DNA of 56,576 nucleotides from Acidobacteriota bacterium (lineage in GTDB: Bacteria > Acidobacteriota > Terriglobia > Acidiferrales > UBA7541): assembly GCA_021324935.1 (NCBI GenBank), contig JAJPIE010000076.1, positions 1 to 56,576 of the forward strand, read 5' to 3'. Positions 16,664 to 24,775 of the stretch are shown here, piece by piece; within the stretch, counting starts at the first letter, position 1, and each line of letters starts with the position of its first letter. Below the pieces are notes generated by a model that was not told the DNA's origin, searched no databases, and worked only from the letters and a program-made list of their open reading frames with translations. The translations under genes and the position numbers were made by a program.

Positions 16664-16781
16664 CGATGGGCGAAATCGTTTGGTTTCGCTCGTGGGCTTG
16701 AGGTAAATTCGATTTGACGGCAGCCACGTTTTGCGCTCCCGCTCCGGACGCCAGCCGCATTTGTGCTATGGAGGCATTTTT

Positions 16782-17621
16782 ATGGCGACAATTTTCAATC
16801 AGTCGGCGGTTTTGCCAGAGGCGGCTGGGGAAGGCGTGGCACGCCAGAAATTGCTTACGCGCGGGCGGGTCCCCGGCACCAGCATCCTCCTCGATCGGGT
16901 TCATCTCGCTTCCGGGTTCTCGCTTGAGCTCGTCGTCCACCCGCAAAGCGTCGCCTGGTTCCAGATGCTTTCGGGCGATGCGGAAGTCCGCCACTCGATC
17001 GGCACGCAGATACTATCCGATGCCCATGTCGGTCTGCTGCCGCCGGGATTCCACGGAACACTCGCGGCTGGCACGGGCGCAACGCTACTTTATGCGGAGG
17101 TCCCCAACGCCGTGCGCTTCGATCCCGGCCTTGCCTCACAGCCGCCCGAGTTCCGCGTGGTGGATTGGACACGAGAGCCCGTCCTGCAATCGGAGCACGA
17201 TGCCCGCAAACGCATTTATCTGATCACACCCAGGCTTTTTGGCACCAAATCCATCAAAGGCGAAATGATCATTTATCCCGCGGGCACCACTGGCGCGAAT
17301 CATCATCACGAGGGCGCGGAACATTTCATGTACTTCCTGCGCGGCTGCGGCACCATCTACGCGAATGAAAAACCATTCGCGGTGCGCGAAGGCGATGTCG
17401 TTTACTATCCCGATCGAGAGCGCCACTACTTGTCGGCCTCCGAGGGCGAAGAGATGGCTTTCGTCGAATTCTTCGCGCCCGGCGAATGCGTCACCATCTG
17501 GGTGGACGAAAGCAAGGTCTGCGGGTGGCTCCCGACGGGAAAGGATATCCACGGCGCCGCTCCCGTCCGCGAAATCACTGCTCACAGCTCCAAACCTGTC
17601 GCCATTCCCGCGGATGTCTAG
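16782..17621 (+). CDS. Bicupin protein
   Basis: A 279-aa two-cupin protein. The start is ATG 16782, with GGAGG 7 nt upstream; longer in-frame starts lack this. The N-terminal cupin (residues 25-110) has lost its usual metal ligands. The C-terminal cupin (160-245) has the motif GANHHHEGAEHFMYFLRGCG, with His174, His176 and Glu180, and His215 in RERHYLSA, a complete metal-site pattern. Such proteins include ring-cleaving dioxygenases, ureidoglycine aminohydrolase-like and isomerase members. The context after a retro-Claisen-type hydrolase suggests a catabolic role. No promoter was recognised in the 118-nt gap before it. Confidence 0.85.
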   Translation: MATIFNQSAVLPEAAGEGVARQKLLTRGRVPGTSILLDRVHLASGFSLELVVHPQSVAWFQMLSGDAEVRHSIGTQILSDAHVGLLPPGFHGTLAAGTGATLLYAEVPNAVRFDPGLASQPPEFRVVDWTREPVLQSEHDARKRIYLITPRLFGTKSIKGEMIIYPAGTTGANHHHEGAEHFMYFLRGCGTIYANEKPFAVREGDVVYYPDRERHYLSASEGEEMAFVEFFAPGECVTIWVDESKVCGWLPTGKDIHGAAPVREITAHSSKPVAIPADV

Positions 17622-17883
17622 GAACTAAACAGACCATTTCATCGCGGACACACTGGGTCGGGCCCGCCACGCTCGCTGCTTGGTCCGAACCGGCACCGCA
17701 GGAACGCGTTCACGTAACGTCTGCCTCTGCAATGAGATAGCGTGCTAGGCCCATCCGCGATCCCTGCACCGGTTGGCATCGCGATTGCTCCCTCGAGGTG
17801 TTGACATTCTCGCGCGCGGCGACTTACTCCGGCTTTTCGCCCCGCGGCGCCAATGCCGTACACTAGATCTTTCAGGAACGTCC

Positions 17884-19095
17884 ATGACTCGCTCCAAAAA
17901 AATTTCGAACCCCGCCGAATTCGTTGGCCGCCCCGTGTGGGCGGAGGTTTCGCTTCCGGCGCTGGCCGGAAATCTCCAGGCAATTCGCGACTACGTCAAT
18001 CCGCCGTCGGAAAAGCGCGCGTCGCCGCGCAAGGTGCTCGCCATCGTGAAGGGAAACGCCTATGGGCACGGAGGCGCGGCGGTGGCCAAGGCGCTCGAGA
18101 AGGCAGGCTCGGACTGGTTCGGCGTTGCCTCCGCGGGCGAGGGCATGGAGATCCGCAAGGCCGGCGTACGCGCGCCGATCTTGGTGCTCGGCGGCTTTTG
18201 GCCCGGCGAAGAAAAAAACCTTCTTCGACACAATCTCACGCCCGCGATTCACCGCTGCGAACAGCTTTTGGCCTACGAAGCGGCCGCGGCCAAACTGCGG
18301 AAGAAGAACGTCCCCGTCCAATTGAAAGTGGACACGGGCATGAACCGTCTCGGCATCCTGCCAAAGGACGCGGACTGTTTTGCGAGGCAGCTCGCGAAGT
18401 GCAAGCACGTCGCGCTCACGGGCACGTTTACGCACCTGGCCTCGTCCGAAGTGCTCACGGACACGGCGCTTGGCCGCCAGACGCAGCAGCAGCTCGATCG
18501 TTTTCACGCCACCACGGATCGGCTGCAAGCGCTAGGCGTCGATCCCGGCATCACGCACATCGCCAATAGCGCCGCGATCGCCGCGCGCCCGGAAACCTGG
18601 GCGGACATGGTGAGGCCCGGCGCGTTGCTTTACGGTTACCACCCCGGCTTCGATCCCATGGAACGCCGCTTGGAATTCGAAGCGAAATTGCCCCTGCGCC
18701 CGGTGATGAGCCTGCGCGCGCGCCTGATCAGCGTGCGCTGCGTTGCCGCCGGCGAAAGCGTCGGCTACGACGGCACCTGGATCGCACAGCGGCCCTCGCG
18801 CATCGCCGTGATGTGCGCCGGGTACGCCGACGGCGTTCACCGCTCGCTCGGCAATCGCGGCGTGGTCTACATCCGCGGGCACGTTGCGCCGATTCTCGGC
18901 ATCGTTTCCATGGACGTGGTGATGCTGGACGTCACCGACGTTCCCGATGCGGCGATCGGCGACGTTGCGACGCTCTATGGCACCGACGGCGAGCGCGTCT
19001 ACCCCGCGAACGTCGTCGCGCGCAGCGTCGGAACCGTCACCTCCGACCTGATCAGCGGCGTTGGCCAGCGCGTCCCGCGTTTCTATATTCCTTAG
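17884..19095 (+). CDS. alr: Alanine racemase
   Basis: PLP enzyme that interconverts L- and D-alanine for peptidoglycan. The 403 aa include a slightly long N-terminus. The PLP Lys is K56 in VKGNAYGHG (family AVVKANAYGHG). The second catalytic base is the Tyr in GESVGYDGTW, about residue 290, and the C-terminal beta domain has MCAGYADGVHRSLGN and GIVSMDVVMLDVT. Start ATG 17884 is preceded by AGGAACG. It is flanked by 262 and 234 nt of gene-free DNA, so it is probably monocistronic. Confidence 0.95.
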   Translation: MTRSKKISNPAEFVGRPVWAEVSLPALAGNLQAIRDYVNPPSEKRASPRKVLAIVKGNAYGHGGAAVAKALEKAGSDWFGVASAGEGMEIRKAGVRAPILVLGGFWPGEEKNLLRHNLTPAIHRCEQLLAYEAAAAKLRKKNVPVQLKVDTGMNRLGILPKDADCFARQLAKCKHVALTGTFTHLASSEVLTDTALGRQTQQQLDRFHATTDRLQALGVDPGITHIANSAAIAARPETWADMVRPGALLYGYHPGFDPMERRLEFEAKLPLRPVMSLRARLISVRCVAAGESVGYDGTWIAQRPSRIAVMCAGYADGVHRSLGNRGVVYIRGHVAPILGIVSMDVVMLDVTDVPDAAIGDVATLYGTDGERVYPANVVARSVGTVTSDLISGVGQRVPRFYIP

Positions 19096-19194
19096 CGGCG
19101 CGTTGTAGCGCCCGCGTCTGGCGGTCAAGCTCGCCTGCCTCCAGGTTGGAGGCGCTGACAAACCTTGCGATTCCGCATCTGCATTACCTGCGAC

Positions 19195-19223
19195 TTGACG
19201 TTACTCTATTTCAAGAGTATATG
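19195..19223 (+). promoter_or_regulatory. Sigma70-type promoter for the yacL-ispDF group
   Basis: TTGACG (19195-19200) and TATATG (19218-19223) are separated by exactly 17 bp, giving a strong sigma70 match. The 5' end of the transcript would lie about 100 nt before the YacL-like start. Confidence 0.6.
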
Positions 19224-19329
19224 TTCGTTCTCGTTGCCTGCACCCGCAGGAAGGGCTCCTCTCCTCCCCGGCCTTCTCTGCTTCCGCGCACCACGGAGCG
19301 GTGCATGCCAAGCCGTACCGTGAGGTCCT

Positions 19330-20565
19330 ATGAACGCAGTTAGGTCTCAGCAATCCGGCGGTTCCGTATCTGAAAGGCCCAACCCGGAGGGAATTTCCGA
19401 AAAGGCATCGTTGCCGGTCTGGGACTCCTGGGTCCTTCGCTTCGCCTTGGTGGGTGCTTCCATGGTGCTGTGTTACGCGCTGCATCCTTTCGGCCTGCAA
19501 TCCCAGCCTGCGGCGGGGCTCGGCTTTTTCGTGGCCATGGTGGTGCTGCTCGCGGAGCTGCGTCTGCGCCGCGCGGAAATCAGCGGCCTGATGGGCGGCG
19601 TTGCCGGTGGTGTGGTGGGCCTGTTTGCCTCCCTCCTGGTGACCCTCGTGATTGCCCGCACTTCCGTAGCCGAGCCCTCGCGATCTTTCCTCGAATTCAC
19701 GGCGCTTGTTTCGTTCGGTTATCTGGGATTCGTCCTCGGGATGCGGCGCGGCAGCGAACTTCAACGCGTCGCCCGGCCCCCGGCCGGTGAAGCCAATTTG
19801 CCGGTGTCGGCGCCGGATGTGCAGATCAAGCTGCTGGATACTAGCGTGCTGATCGATGGCCGCATTGCGGACATCTGCGAAACCCATTTTCTGGATGGCA
19901 CGCTGGGATTGCCGCACTTTGTGCTGAACGAGCTGCAACTGGTGGCAGACTCCTCCGACAGCTTGAAGCGGCAGCGCGGGCGCCGCGGCCTGGAGGTGCT
20001 GCACCGCCTTCAGAAAATGCCCGGGCTCGATCTGCGCCTGCTCGATGAAGACGTCACCGGGGTCTCCGCGGTCGATCAAAAACTCGTGGAACTTGCCCAG
20101 CGCCTGGGCTGCAAAATCGTCACCAACGATTTCAATCTCAACAAGGTTGCCCGCGTCCACAGCATTCCCGTCCTCAACATCAATGAGCTGGCCAACGCCT
20201 TGAAGCCCGCCGTGCTGCCCGGCGAGCCCATGCGCGTGCTGATCCTGCGCGAAGGCAAGGAAGCCACGCAAGGGGTCGCCTATCTTGACGACGGCACCAT
20301 GGTCGTGGTTGATGGCGCGCGCCGCCTGATCAACCGCACCGTGGACATTACCGTCACCTCCGTACACCAGACCCCGGCGGGCAAAATGATCTTCGGCCGC
20401 CTCGAGGAACAGCGTACCGCCTCCGGCTCCGTCCGCGCCGCCGCGGCTGCCGCCTCCGGCATGCGATCCGAGCCCGAGAACGGCGGCAACGGCCACAGTC
20501 TGCGCCCGAGTCGCGCCACGGAATCCACTCCGGCGCCACAATATCCCGACGCCGACTCCGTGTAG
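19330..20565 (+). CDS. Membrane PIN/TRAM-domain protein (YacL-like)
   Basis: A 411-aa protein. Residues 35-130 carry about four membrane helices (WVLRFALVGASMVLC..., VAMVVLLAEL, GGVAGGVVGLFASLLVTLV). Then comes a PIN nuclease-like domain (IKLLDTSVLIDGRIADICE, VPHFVLNELQ-type stretch, DQKLVELAQRLGCKIVTNDFNL) and a TRAM domain (ILREGKEATQGVAYLDDGTMVVV). All four PIN acidic residues seem present. The C-terminal 60 residues are low complexity. YacL relatives lie next to ispD in many bacteria, as here. GAGG 6 nt before ATG 19330 supports the start. Its exact role is not established. Confidence 0.88.
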   Translation: MNAVRSQQSGGSVSERPNPEGISEKASLPVWDSWVLRFALVGASMVLCYALHPFGLQSQPAAGLGFFVAMVVLLAELRLRRAEISGLMGGVAGGVVGLFASLLVTLVIARTSVAEPSRSFLEFTALVSFGYLGFVLGMRRGSELQRVARPPAGEANLPVSAPDVQIKLLDTSVLIDGRIADICETHFLDGTLGLPHFVLNELQLVADSSDSLKRQRGRRGLEVLHRLQKMPGLDLRLLDEDVTGVSAVDQKLVELAQRLGCKIVTNDFNLNKVARVHSIPVLNINELANALKPAVLPGEPMRVLILREGKEATQGVAYLDDGTMVVVDGARRLINRTVDITVTSVHQTPAGKMIFGRLEEQRTASGSVRAAAAAASGMRSEPENGGNGHSLRPSRATESTPAPQYPDADSV

Positions 20566-20738
20566 CGCCCGCCTTCGAAGTGTCAAATTCGCGACCCCGA
20601 ATGCGGTTAGAGGGAGGCCGTGGGTCGCTACTGGCCCTTCCCCAATTTTCTTCCACCCCTCTCTTGCGGTACACTCTCCCTTCTGCATCCCGCGCTTGGG
20701 CCCGCAAGGTTTCGCTTCAGCCGGTCTGCTAAGACGAT

Positions 20739-21461
20739 ATGGGTAAAATTGTCGCAATTCTTCCCGCTGCAGGTCTCGGCACGCGTATGGGCGCCGAGAC
20801 GCCAAAGCAGTTTCTTGAACTCGATGGCGTGCCCATCGTCATGCTCAGCCTGCGCCGTATCGCCGCCTGCCCGCAGGTAAGCCAGATCATCGTCGCCACG
20901 CGCCAGGAAGGCATCGAAAAGCTGGAAGCGCGCATCCGCCAGGAGAATTTCCAGCAGTCCGTCCGCGTCATCAAGGGTGGCGATTCGCGCCAGGATTCGG
21001 TGGCTCAAGCGCTGAAGCTAGTCCCGGAAGACGTGGAGTTGGTGCTGGTTCACGATGCCGTGCGGCCATTTGTGTCTCCGGAGCACCTCGCGCGCGTCAT
21101 CGAAGAGGCGCGCCGCTGCAAGGCCGCTATCCTCGGCATCCCCGCGATGGACACGGTAAAGGAAGTGAAGCGCGCGAGCTTGCCGGAAGACGTGGCGCTG
21201 ATCACCGCGACGATTCCCCGCGAGCGCGTCGTCCTGGCGCAAACGCCGCAGGTTTTTGAAACACGCCTCCTGAAGGAAGCGTTTGCGCGCGCCGAGGCTG
21301 ACGGAGTAAACGCCTCCGATGAAGCCGGTCTTGTCGAGCGGCTCGGCTACGACGTTCACGTGGTGCACGGTTCCGAGCGCAACATCAAAATCACCAAGCC
21401 CGCGGATATGGACTTGGCCCGCTTCTACCTTCAGCTCGAGCAGAAGAAAGCAAGAGTATGA
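20739..21461 (+). CDS. ispD: 2-C-methyl-D-erythritol 4-phosphate cytidylyltransferase
   Basis: Third step of the MEP isoprenoid pathway: MEP plus CTP gives CDP-ME. 240 aa, normal. The nucleotide-binding start reads ILPAAGLGTRMGAETPKQF, and the substrate segment VHDAVRPFVSPE, plus DTVKEV and QTPQVFE, are intact. The 173-nt gap after the YacL-like gene contains no separate strong promoter. Stop and the ispF start overlap (ATGA, 21458-21461), so the two are translationally coupled. Confidence 0.95.
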   Translation: MGKIVAILPAAGLGTRMGAETPKQFLELDGVPIVMLSLRRIAACPQVSQIIVATRQEGIEKLEARIRQENFQQSVRVIKGGDSRQDSVAQALKLVPEDVELVLVHDAVRPFVSPEHLARVIEEARRCKAAILGIPAMDTVKEVKRASLPEDVALITATIPRERVVLAQTPQVFETRLLKEAFARAEADGVNASDEAGLVERLGYDVHVVHGSERNIKITKPADMDLARFYLQLEQKKARV

Positions 21462-21934
21462 GCGTTCGCTGCGGCATTGGCTACGACCTGCACCGCCTGG
21501 CGGAGGGCCGCATTCTGATCATCGGCGGCATCGAACTGCCCTTTGACAAAGGTCCCGTGGGCCATTCCGACGGGGACGTGGTTGCACACGCCATGTGCGA
21601 CGCGCTGCTTGGAGCGGCGGGACTCGGCGATATTGGCACGCATTTCCCGGACACGGATCCCAAGTGGAAAGGCGCCAACAGCCTCAAGTTTCTTGAGCAC
21701 GTGCGCAAGTTGCTCGACGAAAAGCGTTTCTCCATCGAACACGTGGATGCGGTGGTGATTCTGGAGCGCCCGAAGCTTGGCCCGCATTTCCCCAAAATGC
21801 GGGAAGCGCTGGCCAAATCGCTAGGCGTCGCGCAGGAAAAAATCCACCTCAAGGCCAAAACCAACGAGGGCGTGGACGCCGTCGGCCGCGGCGAAGCCGT
21901 CGCCTCTCATGTCGTTGCCACGCTCTCCCGGTAG
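21458..21934 (+). CDS. ispF: 2-C-methyl-D-erythritol 2,4-cyclodiphosphate synthase
   Basis: Fifth step of the MEP pathway: makes the cyclic diphosphate, releasing CMP. 158 aa, normal. Zinc ligands are in GYDLHRL (Asp and His) and the later HSDGDVVAHAMCDALLGAAGLGDIG; the ATP-like region FPDTDP and KTNEGVDAVGRGEAV are also present. Overlaps ispD by 4 nt. A palindrome CCGGCT-TCC-AGCCGG follows the stop (21937-21951), without a U-tract. Confidence 0.96.
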   Translation: MSVRCGIGYDLHRLAEGRILIIGGIELPFDKGPVGHSDGDVVAHAMCDALLGAAGLGDIGTHFPDTDPKWKGANSLKFLEHVRKLLDEKRFSIEHVDAVVILERPKLGPHFPKMREALAKSLGVAQEKIHLKAKTNEGVDAVGRGEAVASHVVATLSR

Positions 21935-21999
21935 CTCCGGCTTCCAGCCGGCCCGCATTCCTTGCTCCTCTGTTCGCTTCGTGTGGCTGCGTTCGAAAC

Positions 22000-22050
22000 C
22001 CTGCCTCTCTGTGGTCTGTTTATTCTTCCTCTGTTTCCTCTGTGTTTGGA
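22000..22050. repeat. CTCTGTG-type dispersed repeat
   Basis: Pyrimidine-rich sequence with CTCTGTGGTCTG, TTCCTCTG and CTCTGTGTTTGG. A similar stretch stands at 22776-22822 (CCTCTGTGGTTATTC, TTCCTC). From memory, related ACCACAGAG repeats occur between genes in several Acidobacteriota. It may also be low-complexity drift. Confidence 0.4.
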
Positions 22051-22144
22051 ACTTGCTTCTGCCGGAGCCCAGGCTATGCTTTTTCATTACCTCGTCACTT
22101 CCTTGCTTCGTTGTGTCTTTGACGAGCTAAACTGATTGCTGCCC

Positions 22145-22693
22145 ATGTCTTCTCAGGATCACATCGCCGAGCATCCCGCGCACGCTAATCCGTATACCGC
22201 CGCGGATGTGCTCGCCATCCTCCGCGAAAATCGCTGGCTCGCGGGCGACCCTACTCCCGAGCAAGCCGCTTGGGCGGAACGCGCCGCGCAGCTCCTCGGG
22301 CATTACGCCGAAGCCTCCGAAGGCCTCGCCGATCTTCTGCGCCTCGTTTTTGCATACGACGCCGCGCAAATCCTGCAAACCGCCGACGCGCACACCGCGC
22401 TTTCGCGTTACGCCGCCCGCGATGTCGTCCGCCACCTCGCCCTGCTGCTGCTCGATCCCGCGCCGTTTACTTCCGACCGCTTCAAGGAAATCGTCACCCA
22501 CCTGAAGGAAAAGCTCGAAGTCCGCAGCCGCGATCTATTCCATCCCATCCGCCTTTCCCTGGCTGGCCGCACTGGAGAGGGCGAACTCGACCGCGTCATT
22601 CTTCTCCTCGACGAAGCTGCCGCCCTCCCTTTCGCTGTCCCGGTCAAATCCGTCCGCACCCGCATTCTCGAATTTTGCTCCGCCTTGGATTGA
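22145..22693 (+). CDS. Stand-alone GluRS-type anticodon-binding domain protein
   Basis: A 182-aa protein that I read as the C-terminal anticodon-binding half of glutamyl-tRNA synthetase with no catalytic domain. The key match is LFHPIRLSLAGRTGEGELDR, close to the GluRS signature LFxPLRxALTG..GPEL, with the preceding helical bundle (ANRWLAGD-like WAERAAQLLG, LALLLLDPA-like stretch) in the same order. There is no HIGH or KMSKS motif. It lies between ispF and rlmB; its own tRNA binding is plausible, its function unknown. Start ATG 22145 has a weak site. TTG 22136 is a longer option. I am fairly, not fully, sure of the homology. Confidence 0.7.
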   Translation: MSSQDHIAEHPAHANPYTAADVLAILRENRWLAGDPTPEQAAWAERAAQLLGHYAEASEGLADLLRLVFAYDAAQILQTADAHTALSRYAARDVVRHLALLLLDPAPFTSDRFKEIVTHLKEKLEVRSRDLFHPIRLSLAGRTGEGELDRVILLLDEAAALPFAVPVKSVRTRILEFCSALD

Positions 22694-22699
22694 TGCTGA

Positions 22700-22860
22700 A
22701 TTCAAAAGTTCAAGGTTCAAGGTTTCAAATGAAGTATTGGAGCACAACCCCCAATTCCATTTATGCTTCTCCTGGCCTTCTGCGCTTTTCTGCGGCCTCT
22801 GTGGTTATTCTTGTTCTTCCTCTTTTCCGGAAACTTTGAACTTTGAACTTTGAACTGTAA
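22700..22860. repeat. Intergenic unit with inverted heptad repeats at its ends
   Basis: GTTCAAG GTTCAAG GTTTCAAA stands at 22708-22728. CTTTGAA three times stands at 22834-22854. The two are inverted copies bracketing about 100 nt of pyrimidine-rich DNA with a CTCTGTGG element. It fills the gap between the GluRS-like gene and rlmB. Confidence 0.55.
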
Positions 22861-22871
22861 ACTTTCTTTCC

Positions 22872-23624
22872 ATGGATCGTTTCACCGGCATTCACGCCGT
22901 CCGCGAAGCCCTCGAAGCCGGGGCCGCCTTCGACCGCATCGTCATCGCCAAAGGCCGCCAGGATACCCGCGTCGAAGAGATCGTCCAACTCGCCCGCGCG
23001 CGCAACATTCCCGTGCGCTTTGAAGACCGCGGCAATCTCGATCGCCTGGCCAACTCGCGCGATCATCAGGGTGTCGTCGCCATCGCCGCTGTTCGTCCGG
23101 CCGCCACGCTCGAGGACATTCTCGACCGGGCCAATCAATCCAAGGGCCAGATGGGCCTTGTCATCCTTCTCGACGGCGTCGAAGACCCGCACAATCTCGG
23201 CGCCATCATCCGCACAGCGCTGGCTGCCGGAGCTCACGGCATCGTCATCCCGGAACGCCGCGCCGCCGGCCTCACGGACACGGTGGCCCGCGCCTCGGCC
23301 GGCGCTCTCGCGCACCTGCCCGTCGCCAAGGTCACGAATCTCGCGCGCACGATGGAAGAATTGAAAGAGGCGGGTTATTGGCTGGTGGGTCTCGACGAAA
23401 ACGCGGAAAAAAGTTACACCGAAGTGGACTATACCTCGCCGACGGGCATCGTCATGGGCGGCGAAGGCGGCGGTCTCCACGAACTCACCCGCAAGCGCTG
23501 CGATTTCGTGGTTTCGCTCCCAACCACCGGCCCGGTGAAATCCCTCAACGTCAGCGTCGCCACCGGCGTCGTTCTCTTCGAAGTCCTTCGCCAGCGCCAC
23601 CAGCGCAAAGCCAGTAATCAGTGA
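22872..23624 (+). CDS. rlmB: 23S rRNA (guanosine-2'-O)-methyltransferase, SPOUT family
   Basis: Methylates ribose of a conserved guanosine in domain V of 23S rRNA, using SAM in a trefoil knot. 250 aa, normal. An N-terminal substrate-binding domain (residues 1-75, FTGIHAVREALEAG) precedes the SPOUT domain. Motifs are EDPHNLGAIIRTA, MGGEGGGLHELTR, and SLNVSVATGVVLFE at the end. The last codons (AGT AAT CAG TGA) and the stop lie inside a heptad repeat (23612-23639), so the C-terminus SNQ is repeat-encoded. Confidence 0.93.
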   Translation: MDRFTGIHAVREALEAGAAFDRIVIAKGRQDTRVEEIVQLARARNIPVRFEDRGNLDRLANSRDHQGVVAIAAVRPAATLEDILDRANQSKGQMGLVILLDGVEDPHNLGAIIRTALAAGAHGIVIPERRAAGLTDTVARASAGALAHLPVAKVTNLARTMEELKEAGYWLVGLDENAEKSYTEVDYTSPTGIVMGGEGGGLHELTRKRCDFVVSLPTTGPVKSLNVSVATGVVLFEVLRQRHQRKASNQ

Positions 23625-23639
23625 ACAGCTTTCAGTAGC
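23612..23639. repeat. 7-bp-periodic repeat at the rlmB 3' end
   Basis: Heptads CAGTAAT, CAGTGAA, CAGCTTT, CAGTAGC. They overlap the rlmB stop codon (TGA at 23622-23624). The array is inverted relative to the one at 24175-24232, and the two bracket the frameshifted gene. Confidence 0.65.
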
Positions 23640-23683
23640 TGATGGAAGAAGCTGGTATAGATGAGTTACTTGGTTGGAGCGCC

Positions 23684-24117
23684 TTACTGAAGTGCAGAAA
23701 CCGCCCGCTTATCGATTGTGATGCAAAGATGCAACCACCCAACCGGGCAAAGGTTACCGGCGTTGAAATAGATCTTTTTGAGATCATCGGGATTAAGGGT
23801 CGCATCAATGTGTTTCAGCACGAAACTCAGAACGGGTTTGTCATTCTTGGTCAGGGACGCCAGTTCCTGCGGAGTTTTCCAGCGGTCTACTAGGATCCGT
23901 GCCACCGACTCGCGGTAACCTTCCGCGATCGCTCCATCGTCACACTGCCTGAATCGCACAAACGATTTGCGCAGACCTGCCCAGTCGCGGAGGGTCTCCG
24001 CTTCGCTCCCTGCAGAGCGCGCTTGTTCCGTCGTGCAATTTGCCCCTGAGCGGATGCAGTTTTCACACTGGCTAAGAGAGCGGCGGAGCCGAACGCCAAA
24101 AACAGAAGGCGTCTCAT
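23684..24117 (-). pseudogene. Secreted protein of unknown function, broken by a one-base frameshift
   Basis: The frame from ATG 24117 gives a clear signal peptide (MRRLLFLAFGSAALLASVKTASAQG). A shift at the CCCC run on the plus strand (24043-24046) then leads, if one G were restored on the coding strand, into ANCTTEQARSAG, RFRQCDDGAIAEGYRES, LKHIDATLNPDDLKKI and CPVGWLHLC. Joined, it is a small secreted protein with two or more Cys. From memory, similar "DGAIAEGYSESV" proteins exist in Acidobacteriota; their role is unknown. The run could be a sequencing error, a fresh mutation or a phase-variable tract. It is flanked by inverted heptad repeats. Confidence 0.65.
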
Positions 24118-24174
24118 TTGCCCAAGGCGCATCCTAAACTGTGAGGGCAAAATGCTCCTAGCCAAGATATTTCC

Positions 24175-24232
24175 AGTTCGCTGTTGTCTGCTCGCCGCTA
24201 TCTGTTCCTTTTGGTCGCTGATTACTGATTAC
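24175..24232. repeat. 7-bp-periodic repeat after apt
   Basis: Heptads AGTTCGC, TGTTGTC, TGCTCGC, CGCTATC (24175-24202), then TGGTCGC, TGATTAC, TGATTAC (24212-24232). TGATTAC matches the reverse complement of the array at 23612. It ends 6 nt before the apt stop codon (24239-24241). Confidence 0.65.
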
Positions 24233-24238
24233 ATTCTT

Positions 24239-24760
24239 CTACTTGTCGTACTGCATCAGCGAAAACACGTCGAGATTCGGCAGCTTCTTCCGGCCTTGGA
24301 GAAAATTCAATTCCACCGCGAAGGCCGCGCCGTCCACCGTGCCGCCCAGCGAGCGGATCAACTGCACCGCCGCGGCCGCCGTTCCACCGGTCGCCAGCAA
24401 GTCGTCGCACAGCAGCACCTTCTGCCCCTTTTGCACCGCGTCCTCGTGGACTTCCAGCGTGTCCATGCCGTATTCCAGCGCGTAGGAAATCTTCGCCGTC
24501 TTCGAGGGAAGTTTCTTCGGCTTGCGCACCGGCACAAATCCCGCCTGCAAGCGGTACGCTAGCGCCGGCGCAAAAATAAATCCGCGAGCTTCGATCCCCG
24601 CCACCAGATCGATGTGATGTCCGTGATAGTGCTCGCACAGCCGGTCGATCATCGCCGTGAAGCCCTTTTTGTCTTTCAACAGCGTGGTGATGTCGTAAAA
24701 TAGAATTCCCGGCTTCGGATAGTCCGGAATCTCGCGAATCAGCTGCTTCAGATCTTCCAT
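24239..24760 (-). CDS. apt: Adenine phosphoribosyltransferase
   Basis: Salvage enzyme that makes AMP from adenine and PRPP. 173 aa, normal. The N-terminus ([22 protein letters not shown]) and the hood are typical; [13 protein letters not shown] and RKPKKLPS are present. The PRPP loop is [17 protein letters not shown]. It starts at ATG 24760, 15 nt after the acylphosphatase gene, so the two form an operon read leftward. Confidence 0.96.
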   Translation of the reverse strand: MEDLKQLIREIPDYPKPGILFYDITTLLKDKKGFTAMIDRLCEHYHGHHIDLVAGIEARGFIFAPALAYRLQAGFVPVRKPKKLPSKTAKISYALEYGMDTLEVHEDAVQKGQKVLLCDDLLATGGTAAAAVQLIRSLGGTVDGAAFAVELNFLQGRKKLPNLDVFSLMQYDK

Positions 24761-24775
24761 TCTTTCGGCTCCTGA

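Noticed and set aside
19201..20805. 534-codon leftward frame opposite the YacL-like gene
   Set aside because: Antisense shadow of a conserved PIN/TRAM gene; His/Gln-rich translation without domain character.
23612..24232. CRISPR array from the heptad repeats
   Set aside because: Units are 7 bp with no spacers of 30-40 bp, and no cas genes are nearby.
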